Positions 34,004 to 44,770 of a stretch of 64,000 bases of DNA are shown in pieces. Each line of letters opens with the position of its first letter. Position 1 is the first letter of the stretch. Origin of the DNA: Phialocephala subalpina (Eukaryota; Ascomycota; Leotiomycetes; Helotiales; Mollisiaceae). Made by a program: the position numbers and the translations under genes. The stretch spans positions 3,422,408 through 3,486,407 of the forward strand of contig FJOG01000002.1 of assembly GCA_900073065.1 (NCBI GenBank), in the 5' to 3' direction. Below the pieces are notes generated by a model, which was given only the letters and a program-made list of their open reading frames with translations, was not told where the DNA came from and did not search any database.

Positions 34004-36640
34004 AAGGTTTCTCAGCCGCCCCATATTTTGCTGAGTCTGGTAGATAAGCCTGCAGAGAACCTTAATCTTTTGGTTTTTGCAGCATCATACGACAAAGGTT
34101 CAAGGACTAAGATCGCACAGGCTCGAATGTTTGTGGAGAGCTTTCTCGTGCGGCCACCGCTAGTCTGCCAGAAGTCTGTTCGTATATTGATATCGGGCAT
34201 GATGCCAAAATTAGACGCGGAACGAACACTTCAAAGTTTCTTTCCCCTCTTGACCTCAAACTATGGATTTCTAGCCCCATTATTCCGCTTTGGATCGCAA
34301 GCCATAGAAACAGAAAAACAGAGTTTTTAGCGGCACGAGTCAAGGAGAGCCTCAAGTCGATCTTTGACATAAAGATTGAGTCCAGAAGGGTCACGTGCGG
34401 CTGACCTCAAGCTATTTTAAGACTAGCTCCTCAATGACCCCGCAAAATAACTTTCTTCCCATCTCAACCACATCTGAACATCCCAACATCACTTGCATCT
34501 CGCAGCATCAGAAGCAGCGGACGCATCAAAAGACATGATAGGCACGCCTTTCAAAGCTGCAAGAGTCAGCTTGAGCATGCTCATCGCGATGACGGGACGG
34601 TACGGAGGTACATCAACACTCTTGGCAGTCTGCCGCCTCACCTCGAATCTCACTTTAGCCCGCAGATGTGGCGTACTATTACTGGACCAACTCGAAAAGG
34701 ATGCAACACACAACCAAATTCCGGTCAAACAAACTGCCGAAACAGCCACATTTTGTGTCACGAATTGAACACGAAGCCCTAACGCCCACCGAGCTGAGCC
34801 GAACTCCTTTCGGACCATACCACGCACAGTCTCGGGGCTGATGCAGGCCGTAGAATTGATACGAAAGCGCTGTCCCGCGGCTGATCCGATAAGATTAGAG
34901 GTCGAGGTGGACGGCACTAAAGTCAGAACTACTCCCAACCATGATTTCCATGCACTCGGGACGTAGAGTCTGCCTGAAAGAGCTTGAAGCAGGGTGCCAA
35001 GTATTGGAAAGGTGCAGGAGACGGCAAATCCTCCAGGATCTTCAACATGGCGGAACATTCGTTTCTCCGACCTCTTTCCACCCTTATGTGGCGTCTACAA
35101 AGAGCGCCACTATCCTCACGGCCCTGCAGTATGCGGTACATGATTCGAGAAGTGCGTTTCAACGTCCATCCCGTTGCACACGGCCTCTCGTGTTACCAAC
35201 TTTCGTCATGCTCCTGTCAGCCATCAGCTGAGAGGCACCGACTGCAGGATCATGCAAAGGATGCGTGGTGGCAGGGTTCTCGACCAAAAATATCACCTCA
35301 GATGTCTTAGAACCTTTAGGGCTTCGTCGGAGCCTATTCCGAAGAATACTTGGGGCTAAAATTGTCGACACACGACCATCTTCACCGACTAACGTCTGTC
35401 AATGCGAAGTAAGCGTCAAGATGCGCTGCAGGGATTCTGCTAGCTCTATCCCGGCCATTGGAACGCGTCCGTGCTGTGCCATTCTCCAGTTGAAGAGGCT
35501 ACCGAGCTAGGCTCTCCATCACTGGCACTGAAGTTACGTGCATGGACCTGTCATAGCTTGCTCAATTATGCTTATTTTTCTCCTCTCTGCGCCAATTTCC
35601 GTTTCTTAGGGCCTTTTTCATCTCATCATGTCGGCGACTCAGCAGTCGACGGACCCTGTCAGCTTACCCGTCACGGCGTCAAAGATTGTAATACCTCACA
35701 TACCACCGGCATTATCAGATAGGCATTACTCATTGTATGGAGGTTGCTCCGTCTGATCTGATATGGTGTCGCACCCCCTGCTACCTTGGCATCTGCTGAA
35801 GACCCTCAATCTACCTTCAGAGCCTCTACGGAAGCTACGGGTCAGCACATCATTTGCTTGTACTAGCAAGGCTCACTTTTGATTTCCCTACCCTTCAAAT
35901 CGTTCCCCGTCCTCTTGAGCCTTGCGAATGGCGCCCGTATCCAACCTTGAAAATTGGGACAAAGCAGGCCGCCGCCGTTTCGAGGTCCTCGACTGGTCTT
36001 TCCGCGTGTGGATCTAGATCCACTTGATCAAATTTTTTAGCTCCCCGGTCTGACCGCTTGAGAACGCCTGAGAATCCATTGGCAACATCTTAGATTTACG
36101 ATTATACGATCGGATCATTGTTCCCATTGTGGATTGCCAGCACGACAATATGACATACATTTAATATTGTCAGCGTACAGTACATTTATTGATTCTGCAA
36201 GCCATAATCCATCTCTATACAGTTTGCCCACTTACTGTATCCAATGAGTGCCAGTTTTAAAGCTTTCATATCGCTTGGCTGCCTCTGCCGCCCAGCCTCG
36301 ACCCCAGGAAAGCCACACCTGAGCTTAACTTCGCCTCTTCCAGCCATCACCTGATCAAGTGAGATCAGACTGCGCTCCGCCTTTTAGTTTCTTCAGCAAC
36401 GCCCAAGCTCCATCCCGAGGTCTCGAATTAGAATGGACCGGGTCCATCAAAGCGAGTGCGAGATTTCGTACCTAGGAACTTGGGTTACTCACCGATGGTA
36501 AGGGTCTCGTTATACTTTGGGGTCGACAGGCAAGCTATGCCATGGTAGCCATAGATTCTATTTAGCCTCGCAAATCCCCCTCAATCTATCTCATCCCAAG
36601 CTTCATCCTCACTCTCCATAGGAGGTCACAGTCGTTCAAA
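34004..36640. other. 2.6 kb gap, upstream of laccase
   Basis: No supported gene. A 189-codon minus-strand frame (34489-35058) contains hydrophobic stretches (VAVSAVCLTGIWLCVASF) but no recognised domain, and many codons look like antisense of a serine-rich region. I would not call it without transcripts. The last kilobase should hold the laccase promoter. The segment 36000-36560 has scattered TTGATC/GATCAA motifs and no ORF of note. Confidence 0.3.
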
Positions 36641-39007
36641 ATGAGGCTCATTAATATTAATGTCTTTGCAAATGCTTTCCTAGCCGCATTCGCTACTGCA
36701 CAGAGTATGTCTTCATCAATATCCTTCTCGTTACGACCTGTCCGTCCCCTTACCAGTTCGCTGATATATCTCACAGCTGATTACCCTGATCTTCCAAACA
36801 ACTTCTTGGTCACCAGCAACCCTGTTACTCCACTGCCGAACGGTTTTCCCTGGGGCACCAAAACAGCAAGCAATACCAACCAATTGACCGATCCACCCAA
36901 CACTGGTGTCATAAGATCATATGACTTCACTGTTAAGAGGGAAAAGAAGTCTCCAGATGGATACTCAAAGGATGTTTTAATTATTAATGGACAATTCCCT
37001 GGACCTCTGATCGAGGCCAACTGTAAGTGTCAATTTCTATACTAATTTACTGCTCTTCTGTATTGGAGCTCCAAAGATGGGAGCTACCTTGGGAGCTGAG
37101 ACTTACAGCAAACGGACACAGTCCCAAGACAGCTCCCATCTCCGGAGCTCTCTCCCAAGTCTTGACTTTTCACAGTGCTAATTAGATGATAGGGGGAGAC
37201 ACTATCCAAGTCACTGTTCATAACGCTATCACTGGTCCTGAAGAGGGCACAGCTCTACATTGGCATGGTATTCTGCAGAAGACTTCCCAGTAAGTAGACT
37301 CTTTGTTTGACCATTTTCATAAGGTTCTGACATATTATAGATGGATGGATGGCGTCCCTGGCGTCCAACAATGTCCCATTCCTCCCGGAGGAAGCTTCAC
37401 GTATACTTTCTTGGCTGATTTATACGGTTAGTGGACTTCCCTTGAACTAATTTCCCCTTCTGGTACTCCCGACGAGTTCGACTCGCTGCTGCCGGAAGCA
37501 AACATTTGAATCCCGTGTAACTCCCGACATGTTTGAAAGAAGTACTAACTCGGATTTCTGGCAAGGCACCTCATGGTATCACTCACATTACTCTGCACAG
37601 TATGCGGGCGGAGCCATCGGTCCGATGATCATTCACGGACCAACTCATGTCTCATACGATATTGGTTTGTTACCCTAACTTGCTCACGTTTTTTGTGGTG
37701 CTAACTGAAAGTACAGATAAGGGACCAATCATTCTCTCAGATTGGTTTCATCGTGACTACCTGAGCATCGTAGCAGATGTCGTCGGGACTGATGTTACCA
37801 AAGTTGTAAGTTGACCTTCTCAAGTGCGCGCGAGCATGCACTGATGAGAATTCAGGGACCAACTTCGGACAGCAATCTCATTCAAGGACGAAACAACTTC
37901 AACTGCTCTACAGTCGCTGCGGGTGATACAACATCATGCAAGAGCAATGCCGGCATCACCAACTTCAGATTTAGCCCCAATAAAGTCCATAGACTGCGTC
38001 TCATCAACGCTGGTGCAGAGGGTGTTCAGAAGTTCTCGATTGATGGTCATAACTTGACCGTCATTGCTAATGATTTTGTCCCAATCCAACCATACACCAC
38101 ACAAGGTTTGTATAACCCATCGACCAGCCCGCAATCAGCTGACCAAGATACAGTTGTCACTCTTGGCATTGGACAGAGAACTGATGTTCTAGTCACTGGT
38201 CTCCCAGTAACTACCGGCTCATACACGATGCGTTCCTCCATTGCAGGCTTCCCGTGCTCTTTCAGCAGTGCACCTGATGCCACAGCGATCGTTTATTATA
38301 ACCATGACTCTGTCGCGCTGGGCACACCTAATACCACTGCATGGCCAGCTTGGACGTCGTCGGTCACTACTCCTATCTGCGCCAATGATCCTCTAAGCCA
38401 AACTGTCCCTTACTTCCCGATCACTCCCGACCCAGCACCACCAGTAACCCAACAAATCGATATCGAGTTCGGACAAAACGAGACGGAACACTGGGTCTGG
38501 ACAATGAACGGTGTATCCTTCAGAGCCAACTATAATCAACCCATTCTCCTTCTCTCCAAGACCGGAAACAACAGCTACCCAGCTGACCCCCAATGGAACG
38601 TCTACAACTTCGGCTCAAACTCCTCCGTCCGAATCCACATCACCAACCCCGGATTCCTCGCCCACCCCATCCATCTCCACGGGCACAACATGTTCGTTCT
38701 CGCCGAAGGGACCGGTTCTTGGGATGGTTCTACGGTCGTCAATCCCTCCAACCCCCAACGCCGCGATGTCCAGCTCGTTCAAGCTGGAGGATATCTGGTC
38801 TTACAGCTGACCGCGGATAACCCAGGTGTCTGGCCACTACATTGCCATATTGCTTGGCATGTTAGCGCAGGGTTGTATGTTAGTGTTGTGGAGAGACCGG
38901 ATGATATTGCGAATTTGCAGATTCCGGCGATTATGGCGCAGACATGTAGAGATTGGGCGGCTTTTACGAATGTTACGGTTGTGGATCAGATTGATTCTGG
39001 GTTGTAG
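36641..39007 (+). CDS. Secreted ascomycete laccase (multicopper oxidase), 610 aa, 7 exons
   Basis: Extracellular oxidation of phenols with reduction of O2 to water. Exons 36641-36704, 36777-37022, 37193-37289, 37341-37426, 37566-37664, 37717-37805 and 37856-39007 sum to 611 codons. A signal peptide ([21 protein letters not shown]) is followed by the mature chain. Copper ligands are L1 ALHWHG (126-129), L2 WYHSHYSAQ (170-172), L3 [11 protein letters not shown] (~497) and L4 [12 protein letters not shown] (~552), all intact. The chain ends exactly DSGL, the conserved C-terminal plug/processing end of ascomycete laccases. Several NxS/T glycosylation sites (NCST, NLTV, NETE, NNSY, NSSV) occur. 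Intron 2 (170 nt) is unusual: it is filled with GGGAGCT/AGCTCCC motifs in both orientations. Roles may include lignin-phenolic breakdown, melanin or detoxification. Confidence 0.95.
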
Positions 39008-39295
39008 GTTGCATGATGGAGAGAATGGACGGTCGGAAAAGGAGTTGAGAGTTGAGAGTTGAGTGTTTATTTTGTGAGGAAGGAAAATTAATGTTTATAT
39101 TTTATGAATCATTGAGAATTTGGATTACTGTCGTTGGCAAAAAGGCGCCAAAGCTGGAGTCGGCGTGAAGAAGTCTATTGTTGGAATGAAATGTTATGTT
39201 CATTTGATTGAATCGCGTTGTCCATGTGCTTCGACTACCAACGTTCCCCTCCAGTCCCTAGTCTCTATACCATCCAGTTATCTCCCAAACATTTT

Positions 39296-39775
39296 TCACT
39301 TCTCTCCACATAAACCACTCTCCTCTCCGCCCCAAAGACCAACCTTTTTCCCAACCCATGTCCCAATTTTCCACATGCACCACCCGAAACCAAGTACCAC
39401 CATACACATACCCACAACAGTAATACGTAAAGCCCGCTTGTGTACATTTCTCATTCCTCTCCTTTCCAATTCCCTGCCGGTAGCTGCTATTCTATCTAAA
39501 GGGTCTTGGCCCTTGGTTGCATGCCGTATTGATCGAATGGCTTGTGCGGCTTCTCTAGACTTCGTTTTATTCGTTTGGATTTCTTTGAGTCTCTTGGTGG
39601 CCCATTCCGTCACCCGGTCTTGCTTTCTTGGTGTTGGGGAGACGCTGAATTCACGGATGTTGGAGGGGTGTGAAGAGAGGAGAGGCAAGGGCGCTCGATA
39701 GGTTCGAAAGTGAGAGAAGGATTGGAAGAGGGGGCGACATGAGTATCTCGTTATTGCGTTGATAGGTAGGCTCAT
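39296..39775 (-). CDS. Hypothetical small mitochondrial membrane protein, 159 aa
   Basis: A single-exon frame. The N-terminus is rich in R, S and aromatic residues without acids (MSLPINAITRYSCRPLFQSF), a mitochondrial presequence pattern, with a plausible cleavage region around FSVSPTPRK. A basic amphipathic middle (ATKRLKEIQTNKTKSREAAQ; RELERRGMRNVHKRALR) leads to one membrane helix (ITVVGMCMVVLGFGWCMW) and a glycine-rich tail. No family recognised. The end lies about 290 bp past the laccase stop, tail to tail. Function unknown. Confidence 0.55.
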   Translation of the reverse strand: MSLPINAITRYSCRPLFQSFSHFRTYRAPLPLLSSHPSNIREFSVSPTPRKQDRVTEWATKRLKEIQTNKTKSREAAQAIRSIRHATKGQDPLDRIAATGRELERRGMRNVHKRALRITVVGMCMVVLGFGWCMWKIGTWVGKKVGLWGGEESGLCGEK

Positions 39776-40356
39776 CTTTATAGTCGATGATGGTGATTGT
39801 TTGTGGAGAGTTGGCCGAGTTCGAGCTGCCCTGTGGGCTTTGGGGTACTTGCAGGGTTCGTTTAGCGAGCGATCTCATGGGTGAAGGCGTGTTGGATGGA
39901 GTCTTGACTTACAGAGAAAGAAGTGTGCGTGTTCTGGGAAGTTCTCAATATATATTAAAGGCCCAGAGAGTCTGGTACTTTGACTGATATTTGTACAGTA
40001 ATTCGTGAATCGGCGATGTTGTTGGTGGCTGGAAAGTAATGTCCCTGATTCGCTAACACAAGCTAAGCGAGCACCCAGAACGAGATAGCAATTCACAATA
40101 TTTCATTCTTGTCAGTGATGCATTGGGACAGATTGCGGCTCTCATTGTTAGAAGGGGCTGAAAAGCAGAGTTGAAGTGCAGTCCCTTGTCATACACGGCC
40201 TTTCTTTGCTCCTGCTCGAGTCCAAGTGGACAATCTCAGATGGTGGCTGACACCCATCCCTGCGTACTAAGGGAGCGGTACGCCTCATGTATGATATATC
40301 ACATTGCCATCATTATTTTGAATCAGTTTCTTCGGCTTCATCTCCTCGAATTTATT

Positions 40357-40426
40357 CCAAAGCTTATCCCAAAGCTCATCCCAAAGCTCATCCCAAAGCT
40401 CATCCCAAAGCTCATCCCAAAGCTCA
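40357..40426 (+). repeat. 12-bp minisatellite, CCAAAGCTCATC x ~5.8
   Basis: Five full units plus a 10-bp remainder. The first unit differs by one base (CTTATC). It lies 30 bp upstream of the ATG at 40456 and is in frame with it, so translation from further upstream would give an IPKL-repeat (IPKLIPKLIPKL). More likely it is in the 5' leader. Confidence 0.9.
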
Positions 40427-40455
40427 GAAAATCCAAGAACCATAGCCCACCCGCC

Positions 40456-40962
40456 ATGCGTCTCGCTCCCGCCATTCGCGCTGCACGCAAAGCATCCCAA
40501 GCCGCTTTACAAGCTCGACAAGCCAAGAAGACCGAAACAGTACAGGAAAAGAAGGCAGTTGGGTTTACCAAGAAGAAAGAAAGTCGAAGCTTTCTCAACG
40601 ATATGCCCCTCATCATTCCCGTACCGATAGGCACGATGGGCTACCATTCCCAATCCCAACCTGCTGCTGAGACTCAAGGGGCGAATACGCAAGCCGACTC
40701 GAGCCAAAGTTGGGCAGATGGAACTAGCGGATTAGCTGATACCCTGGGGAACACACAGAGCCACGCTGGGTGGAAACCTGTCCCGAGGGAGTCTCTTCCT
40801 AGTGGGGGGAAGGTTTGGGAGAGTGGGGAACTAGTGACTCGCTCTGGAGGAGGCAATGGGTTCGGTGATGGAATGGGCAGCGGGGCGGGAGAAGGAGGAG
40901 GAGGAGAGGGGGTTGGTGACGTAGCTGGTGATTTTCTTGGTGGCTTTCTGGATGGATTTTGA
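40456..40962 (+). CDS. Hypothetical protein, 168 aa, basic N-terminus and Gly-rich C-terminus
   Basis: The start was chosen at MRLAPAIRAARKASQAALQA, an alanine/arginine amphipathic helix that suits mitochondrial import or a coiled helix. The upstream open frame would add the 12-bp-repeat peptide and is less likely. The middle has SFLNDMPLIIPVPIGTMGYH. The C-terminus turns glycine-rich (GSGAGEGGGGEGVGDVAGD) and ends FLGGFLDGF. No known domain. The gene is short, single-exon and may be lineage-specific. Confidence 0.4.
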   Translation: MRLAPAIRAARKASQAALQARQAKKTETVQEKKAVGFTKKKESRSFLNDMPLIIPVPIGTMGYHSQSQPAAETQGANTQADSSQSWADGTSGLADTLGNTQSHAGWKPVPRESLPSGGKVWESGELVTRSGGGNGFGDGMGSGAGEGGGGEGVGDVAGDFLGGFLDGF

Positions 40963-41353
40963 TGTTCACGGTGCTTCGTCGAAGACGGTCATAAACTCTG
41001 CTACCTACGTCGTACCTTTACTCGCCAAGAACAAGAACATCCTGATGTAAATGCAATTCTCAACTCCTAGAGTGCATAACACTTCCATATTTCGATACCA
41101 TTCTCTTCCCTCTAGATCTTCAGTCCTGCATGTCTCCAAGTCCTATGATGTCTTGGTCTTGTGAAACTCCTCTTAATTCGCTCGCTAGGGAGTCGTGCCC
41201 GATATCTACAATGATCGGTCACATTCCTCAGGATAAGACTTCTCATTTAAAATTCTCCTTTTTACACGTCGCTGGTCAACCTCACGACTGCTTCAAGCTT
41301 CAGCATCTCTCACCTACCAAAACCTCCCATCCTATCCACCCCTGAGATCCACC

Positions 41354-41761
41354 ATGTTCGCACGCTCTTGCTTCCGTGCCACCAGAGCTACGAGCCTCGG
41401 TCGAAAGCTTCGAATTCCTATCCACGCGACAAGAACGCTCGTCCAAAATTCACGATCGCCTGTTGAATCCCCCAGGCACACGGACTTCTACAACGAATTC
41501 GAGGACATTGAACTCCCTGAAGTTACAAAGCACGAGAAAGACATACAGGATGTGTATGCCTTGACCGAAGAGCTGCTTCAGAAGCTGCAAGCATACCACG
41601 CCAAGCTCTCGAAACTCGAAGCTTCACATCCAGATCAACACATCCTAAATCAAATGTACGATGTACGTCTACGACCGATCCTCGAGCTTCGCGACATGGC
41701 CAGAAGCATAATTCGTATGGAGGGAGGAGCGCATAGCTTCGGTGAAACGAGTGGCGTCTAA
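41354..41761 (+). CDS. Hypothetical mitochondrial protein, 135 aa, helical
   Basis: The ATG sits in good context (CCACCATGTTC). The N-terminus MFARSCFRATRATSLGRKLR, then IPIHATRTLVQNS, is a strong mitochondrial presequence pattern: Arg/Ser-rich with no acids. The mature part is acidic then helical (EVTKHEKDIQDVYALTEELL; LQAYHAKLSKLEASHP) and looks coiled-coil-like. It ends MARSIIRMEGGAHSFGETSGV. Not recognised. The regular helical pattern and presequence make it a likely real gene of unknown role. Confidence 0.55.
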   Translation: MFARSCFRATRATSLGRKLRIPIHATRTLVQNSRSPVESPRHTDFYNEFEDIELPEVTKHEKDIQDVYALTEELLQKLQAYHAKLSKLEASHPDQHILNQMYDVRLRPILELRDMARSIIRMEGGAHSFGETSGV

Positions 41762-42517
41762 TCTTGCAACGGGGATAGTTGCCATCTCATTAATGGGCCC
41801 TTTGGTGTGCATTTTTACTTGCGAGGATATCGCAACTAAAAGACGCAACAAAGACAGTCAGTGAAAGAGGGCCATGATTTCGAGATTTTGGTTGGCGAGG
41901 AGGCAAAGCATACTAGGACCGCATTGCATGTTAGATTTGGCGTCTGGACAATGGTATGGATTTCAATGTTTGTTAATTGGTGTGAGGGAAGGAAATAGTT
42001 GACTTCGTCGCCGTTCCTTCCCTTGACAGTTGGCAAGACCTCGGTCGGGTAGCATACATCTCAACTCCTTCATTGAATATTTGGTAAACAGTTTCTCAAA
42101 AACGTGTTGCACACATTCGGCCCGTGTAGTTGTAGGAGCAATTGAATTCCAAACAGAGCAATGACGAAGTCAAGGTCGTCCTCTCTGGCCTTCTTCGATC
42201 TCCGTCTGGCTTTGACCCTTTGAGGAATTCATGATCAATTTTCAGATGAAGACACTTGATCTGCAGGTTTTTCGGTAGAAATCGTTCCTCACCTGAATCT
42301 TGAAAACATGTGTTGCTTCGCAAGGATCGAACACTGCTCGAGTCCGATACAGGGAGGTGTTGGTGGCGGTTTAGCTCCCCTGATTCGCTCGCTAAGCACG
42401 ATAATGCAAGATCATCACGTCCCTAACCTCGTCTCGTCAACTTCACTTGTCTTCTTCAGTCTCACGACACCAACTCCAGTATCTCAGCATCTCAACCTTC
42501 CTACTATCGAACTGATC

Positions 42518-42736
42518 ATGTTCTCCCTCCCACGTCAGACCCTCGGAAGGGCTCTCTCCCGCTCAACACGACCCCTCCTCGCATCCACAGCCCAAATTCA
42601 CTTCTCCTCTTCCGTCACTGTCCAACGGAAGATCAAGGATAAGGTCTTCGAAGCAATACAGAAATATGCCCCATGTCTGGAGTGGCTAGAAGGTCTCTGC
42701 AAGGCTTGGGATATTGAAAACGCTGGATGGCACTGA
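42518..42736 (+). CDS. Small hypothetical mitochondrial-type protein, 72 aa
   Basis: The start at 42518 is preceded by TGATC. The N-terminus MFSLPRQTLGRALSRSTRPL, then LASTAQIHFSSSV, is a textbook presequence. The short mature part is KIKDKVFEAIQKYAPCLEWL followed by EGLCKAWDIENAGWH, with two cysteines. The open frame continues upstream to 42308, but the upstream part is unlikely to be coding. Tail-to-tail with SWF1 (96 bp between stops). No family recognised. Confidence 0.5.
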   Translation: MFSLPRQTLGRALSRSTRPLLASTAQIHFSSSVTVQRKIKDKVFEAIQKYAPCLEWLEGLCKAWDIENAGWH

Positions 42737-42831
42737 GAGTTTATGCCATTCTACTTAGGGTTTTTGTGCAAAAGGCCGTTCATTGAATCATCGATACAAC
42801 TTTTGCAGATATCTGTACACGATGCACCGTC

Positions 42832-44376
42832 CTACTGATCAGCTACAGCAGCAACATCTCCTGAGGATGAAGGCCGACTCCTGATCGCCTGCCCATTCGA
42901 ATTATGTTCTCGATGTCGAAAGCCATAACGCGGCCTTAGCACGTCTGTCAAATTATCCCAAAACCCGAGATCATACAGATTCTCAACATCCGCCAATTTC
43001 CAAACCCGTTCCCACCCCCCTTCTCCAATCGCATGTGGGCCACGAGGAGGCATACCATCTTCTGTACGAAGAACGACCTGTTCGCTATCACATGGCCATC
43101 TTGTCCAGACTGGTTCGATGGTCTCGTCTTTGTGGCGATCTGGAGAGAGTCTTCGCTTGAATGCGTAGCCGTCCGCCATTTCGGCTGCCCAGTCAGACCA
43201 TTTCATTGACTCGTTGGTTGTGGTGCCGGCCCAGATTAGGTAGATGTGGTAGCCCAAGAGTCCCCAGATGAGAGGTGAGGTTAGAAAGCAAAGGAGGGTG
43301 ACGGCGCCGATGCGGGTGTATTCCTGGAGTGCCCAGGCCCAGATGTTGCCGTATTGAGACCAGGTGAAACCTTCGCCTCCAATCTTCCATGCTGGGATCT
43401 CTTTTCGGATTTGGCCAGAGAGTAGACATGTGCCAAGGTAGGTTGCGTATGTTGTCAAAGTAGCGGTGAAGAAGAGTAGGAAGAGGAAGTAATGTTGATT
43501 TCGATAGCCAACACAGTTGTTGATGAAAATGCAATGGTGGTCGAGTTTAGCTATACAGTGCTTGCATATGCTGCAATGTTTGGATCGTGCGGGCTTCAGC
43601 AGGTGACAGGTGTGACACTTCTGGCCAGGATGGAAGATCGTGAAATCATAAGGGTACAGGCTCATTTGGTGAGCGTGGTTTTCTGGAGTGATATAGCCAG
43701 GATCGGTTACTGCTGAGGCGTAGAGGAAGATGTAGGGTAGTAGAACGAGATTGATGGTAATGGCCCTGTCCGAGATGCTCATGAGTGGCCATGCCGGAGG
43801 TATAAACAATATCTCTGAGACGGACAATAGCAGGATGAAGAATATCTGTGAGTCATTAGCACGGAGTGGTTTACAGGATAACACAACCTGGAAGTGAATA
43901 GGGATTCTCGTGAGTTCGAGCACATGAGTGGTGGAAAAACTTCTGGCTCATAGTGCCAATCCATGATGACTATGGATGCAAGAGATGAGGCGGTGCTCGT
44001 AGATCCTCCCAGGCGTGACTTCAACCTTGAAGCCAGCACGTGATACTCAAAGCTCAAAACTTATAGCAACGCAGGCGTCTTACCATCACGAGTGGATGTC
44101 TATCGTTCCATAAAGTATGAGCTGCTTTCGCCATCCACGTACTCAGACGACCTTGACTCAGTCTCTGGTCCATTGACCTCATGGCACCTGGAATGTGGAG
44201 CCATATTACGCGATGAAGAGCCCCGATAGGGGTATTTCTGGAACATATGAGGTTCATATTACACTGTAGGTATTCTTCAGCACTCACCTCAAAGCTGGGA
44301 GTCGTCCAAAGAAGGCGACGAATGTAAGGAAGGAAATGACCAGAATGATGATGGCGATGGTCTTGAGCGGCCCCAT
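42832..44376 (-). CDS. SWF1: DHHC palmitoyltransferase, SWF1 type, 418 aa, 3 exons
   Basis: S-palmitoylates cysteines near the membrane spans of SNAREs and other proteins at the ER. Exons 44288-44376, 44084-44237 and 42832-43845 sum to 419 codons. The N-terminal helix (PLKTIAIIILVISFLTFVAF) and FGRLPALRNTPIGALHRVIW are typical of filamentous SWF1. LLSVSEILFIPPAWP leads to the cysteine-rich domain CHTCHLLKPARSKHCSICKH, then KLDHHCIFINNCVGYRNQHYF, with the catalytic DHHC cysteine intact. TTNESMKWSDWA is the post-helix TTxE motif. The second intron (about 238 nt) is long for this genome; a missed alternative acceptor is possible, but the join HPLVM-IFFILLLSVSE is in frame and matches the family. 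Confidence 0.92.
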
Positions 44377-44770
44377 TTTGAAGGATTTATGTGACTTTCA
44401 CAACGAAACAAAGGGTCATGAGCATATTTGGGATGCGATTTCCATTCTGACAGCTTTGAGGATCTGAAATGATCTCCTGATGGTGCCTGATGGTCGTGTC
44501 AGTCGTGTCGAAGATTTGGTGTCACGAATGTCGTCGGCGAATTCTTTTGCCGACATCATGTGAATGCGCGGGGCGCGTCAAATCTTCCTCTTTTGTATTT
44601 GTTTGCGACCCACTTCAACAACGGTATTCGATGTCAAGAATACCTCCTCCGCTACGTGCCATTCCCACACGATGACACGACCTGCGAAAAGTGGCCTCTT
44701 ACAGCTCCTCGACAAGCTATAATTATTGTGTTACTTCTGTTGCGACACGAATCAGGTGGTGAGCTTCGAG
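44377..44770. promoter_or_regulatory. Divergent SWF1/RAP1 intergenic region
   Basis: 394 bp between the two start codons; should act as a shared bidirectional promoter. It contains a near tandem CTGATGGTGCCTGATGGTCGTGTCAGTCGTGTCG at 44474-44510. That segment is two small direct repeats (TGATGGT and GTCAGTC/GTGTCGA-like), which could be binding sites. Confidence 0.4.

Noticed and set aside
34489..35058. 189-codon minus-strand ORF
   Set aside because: Some hydrophobic stretches, but no recognisable family and no splice or start support; left as part of a gene-poor gap.
42308..42517. Upstream extension of the 72-aa mitochondrial-type protein
   Set aside because: The extension has leader-like composition, and the presequence pattern starts at the 42518 ATG.
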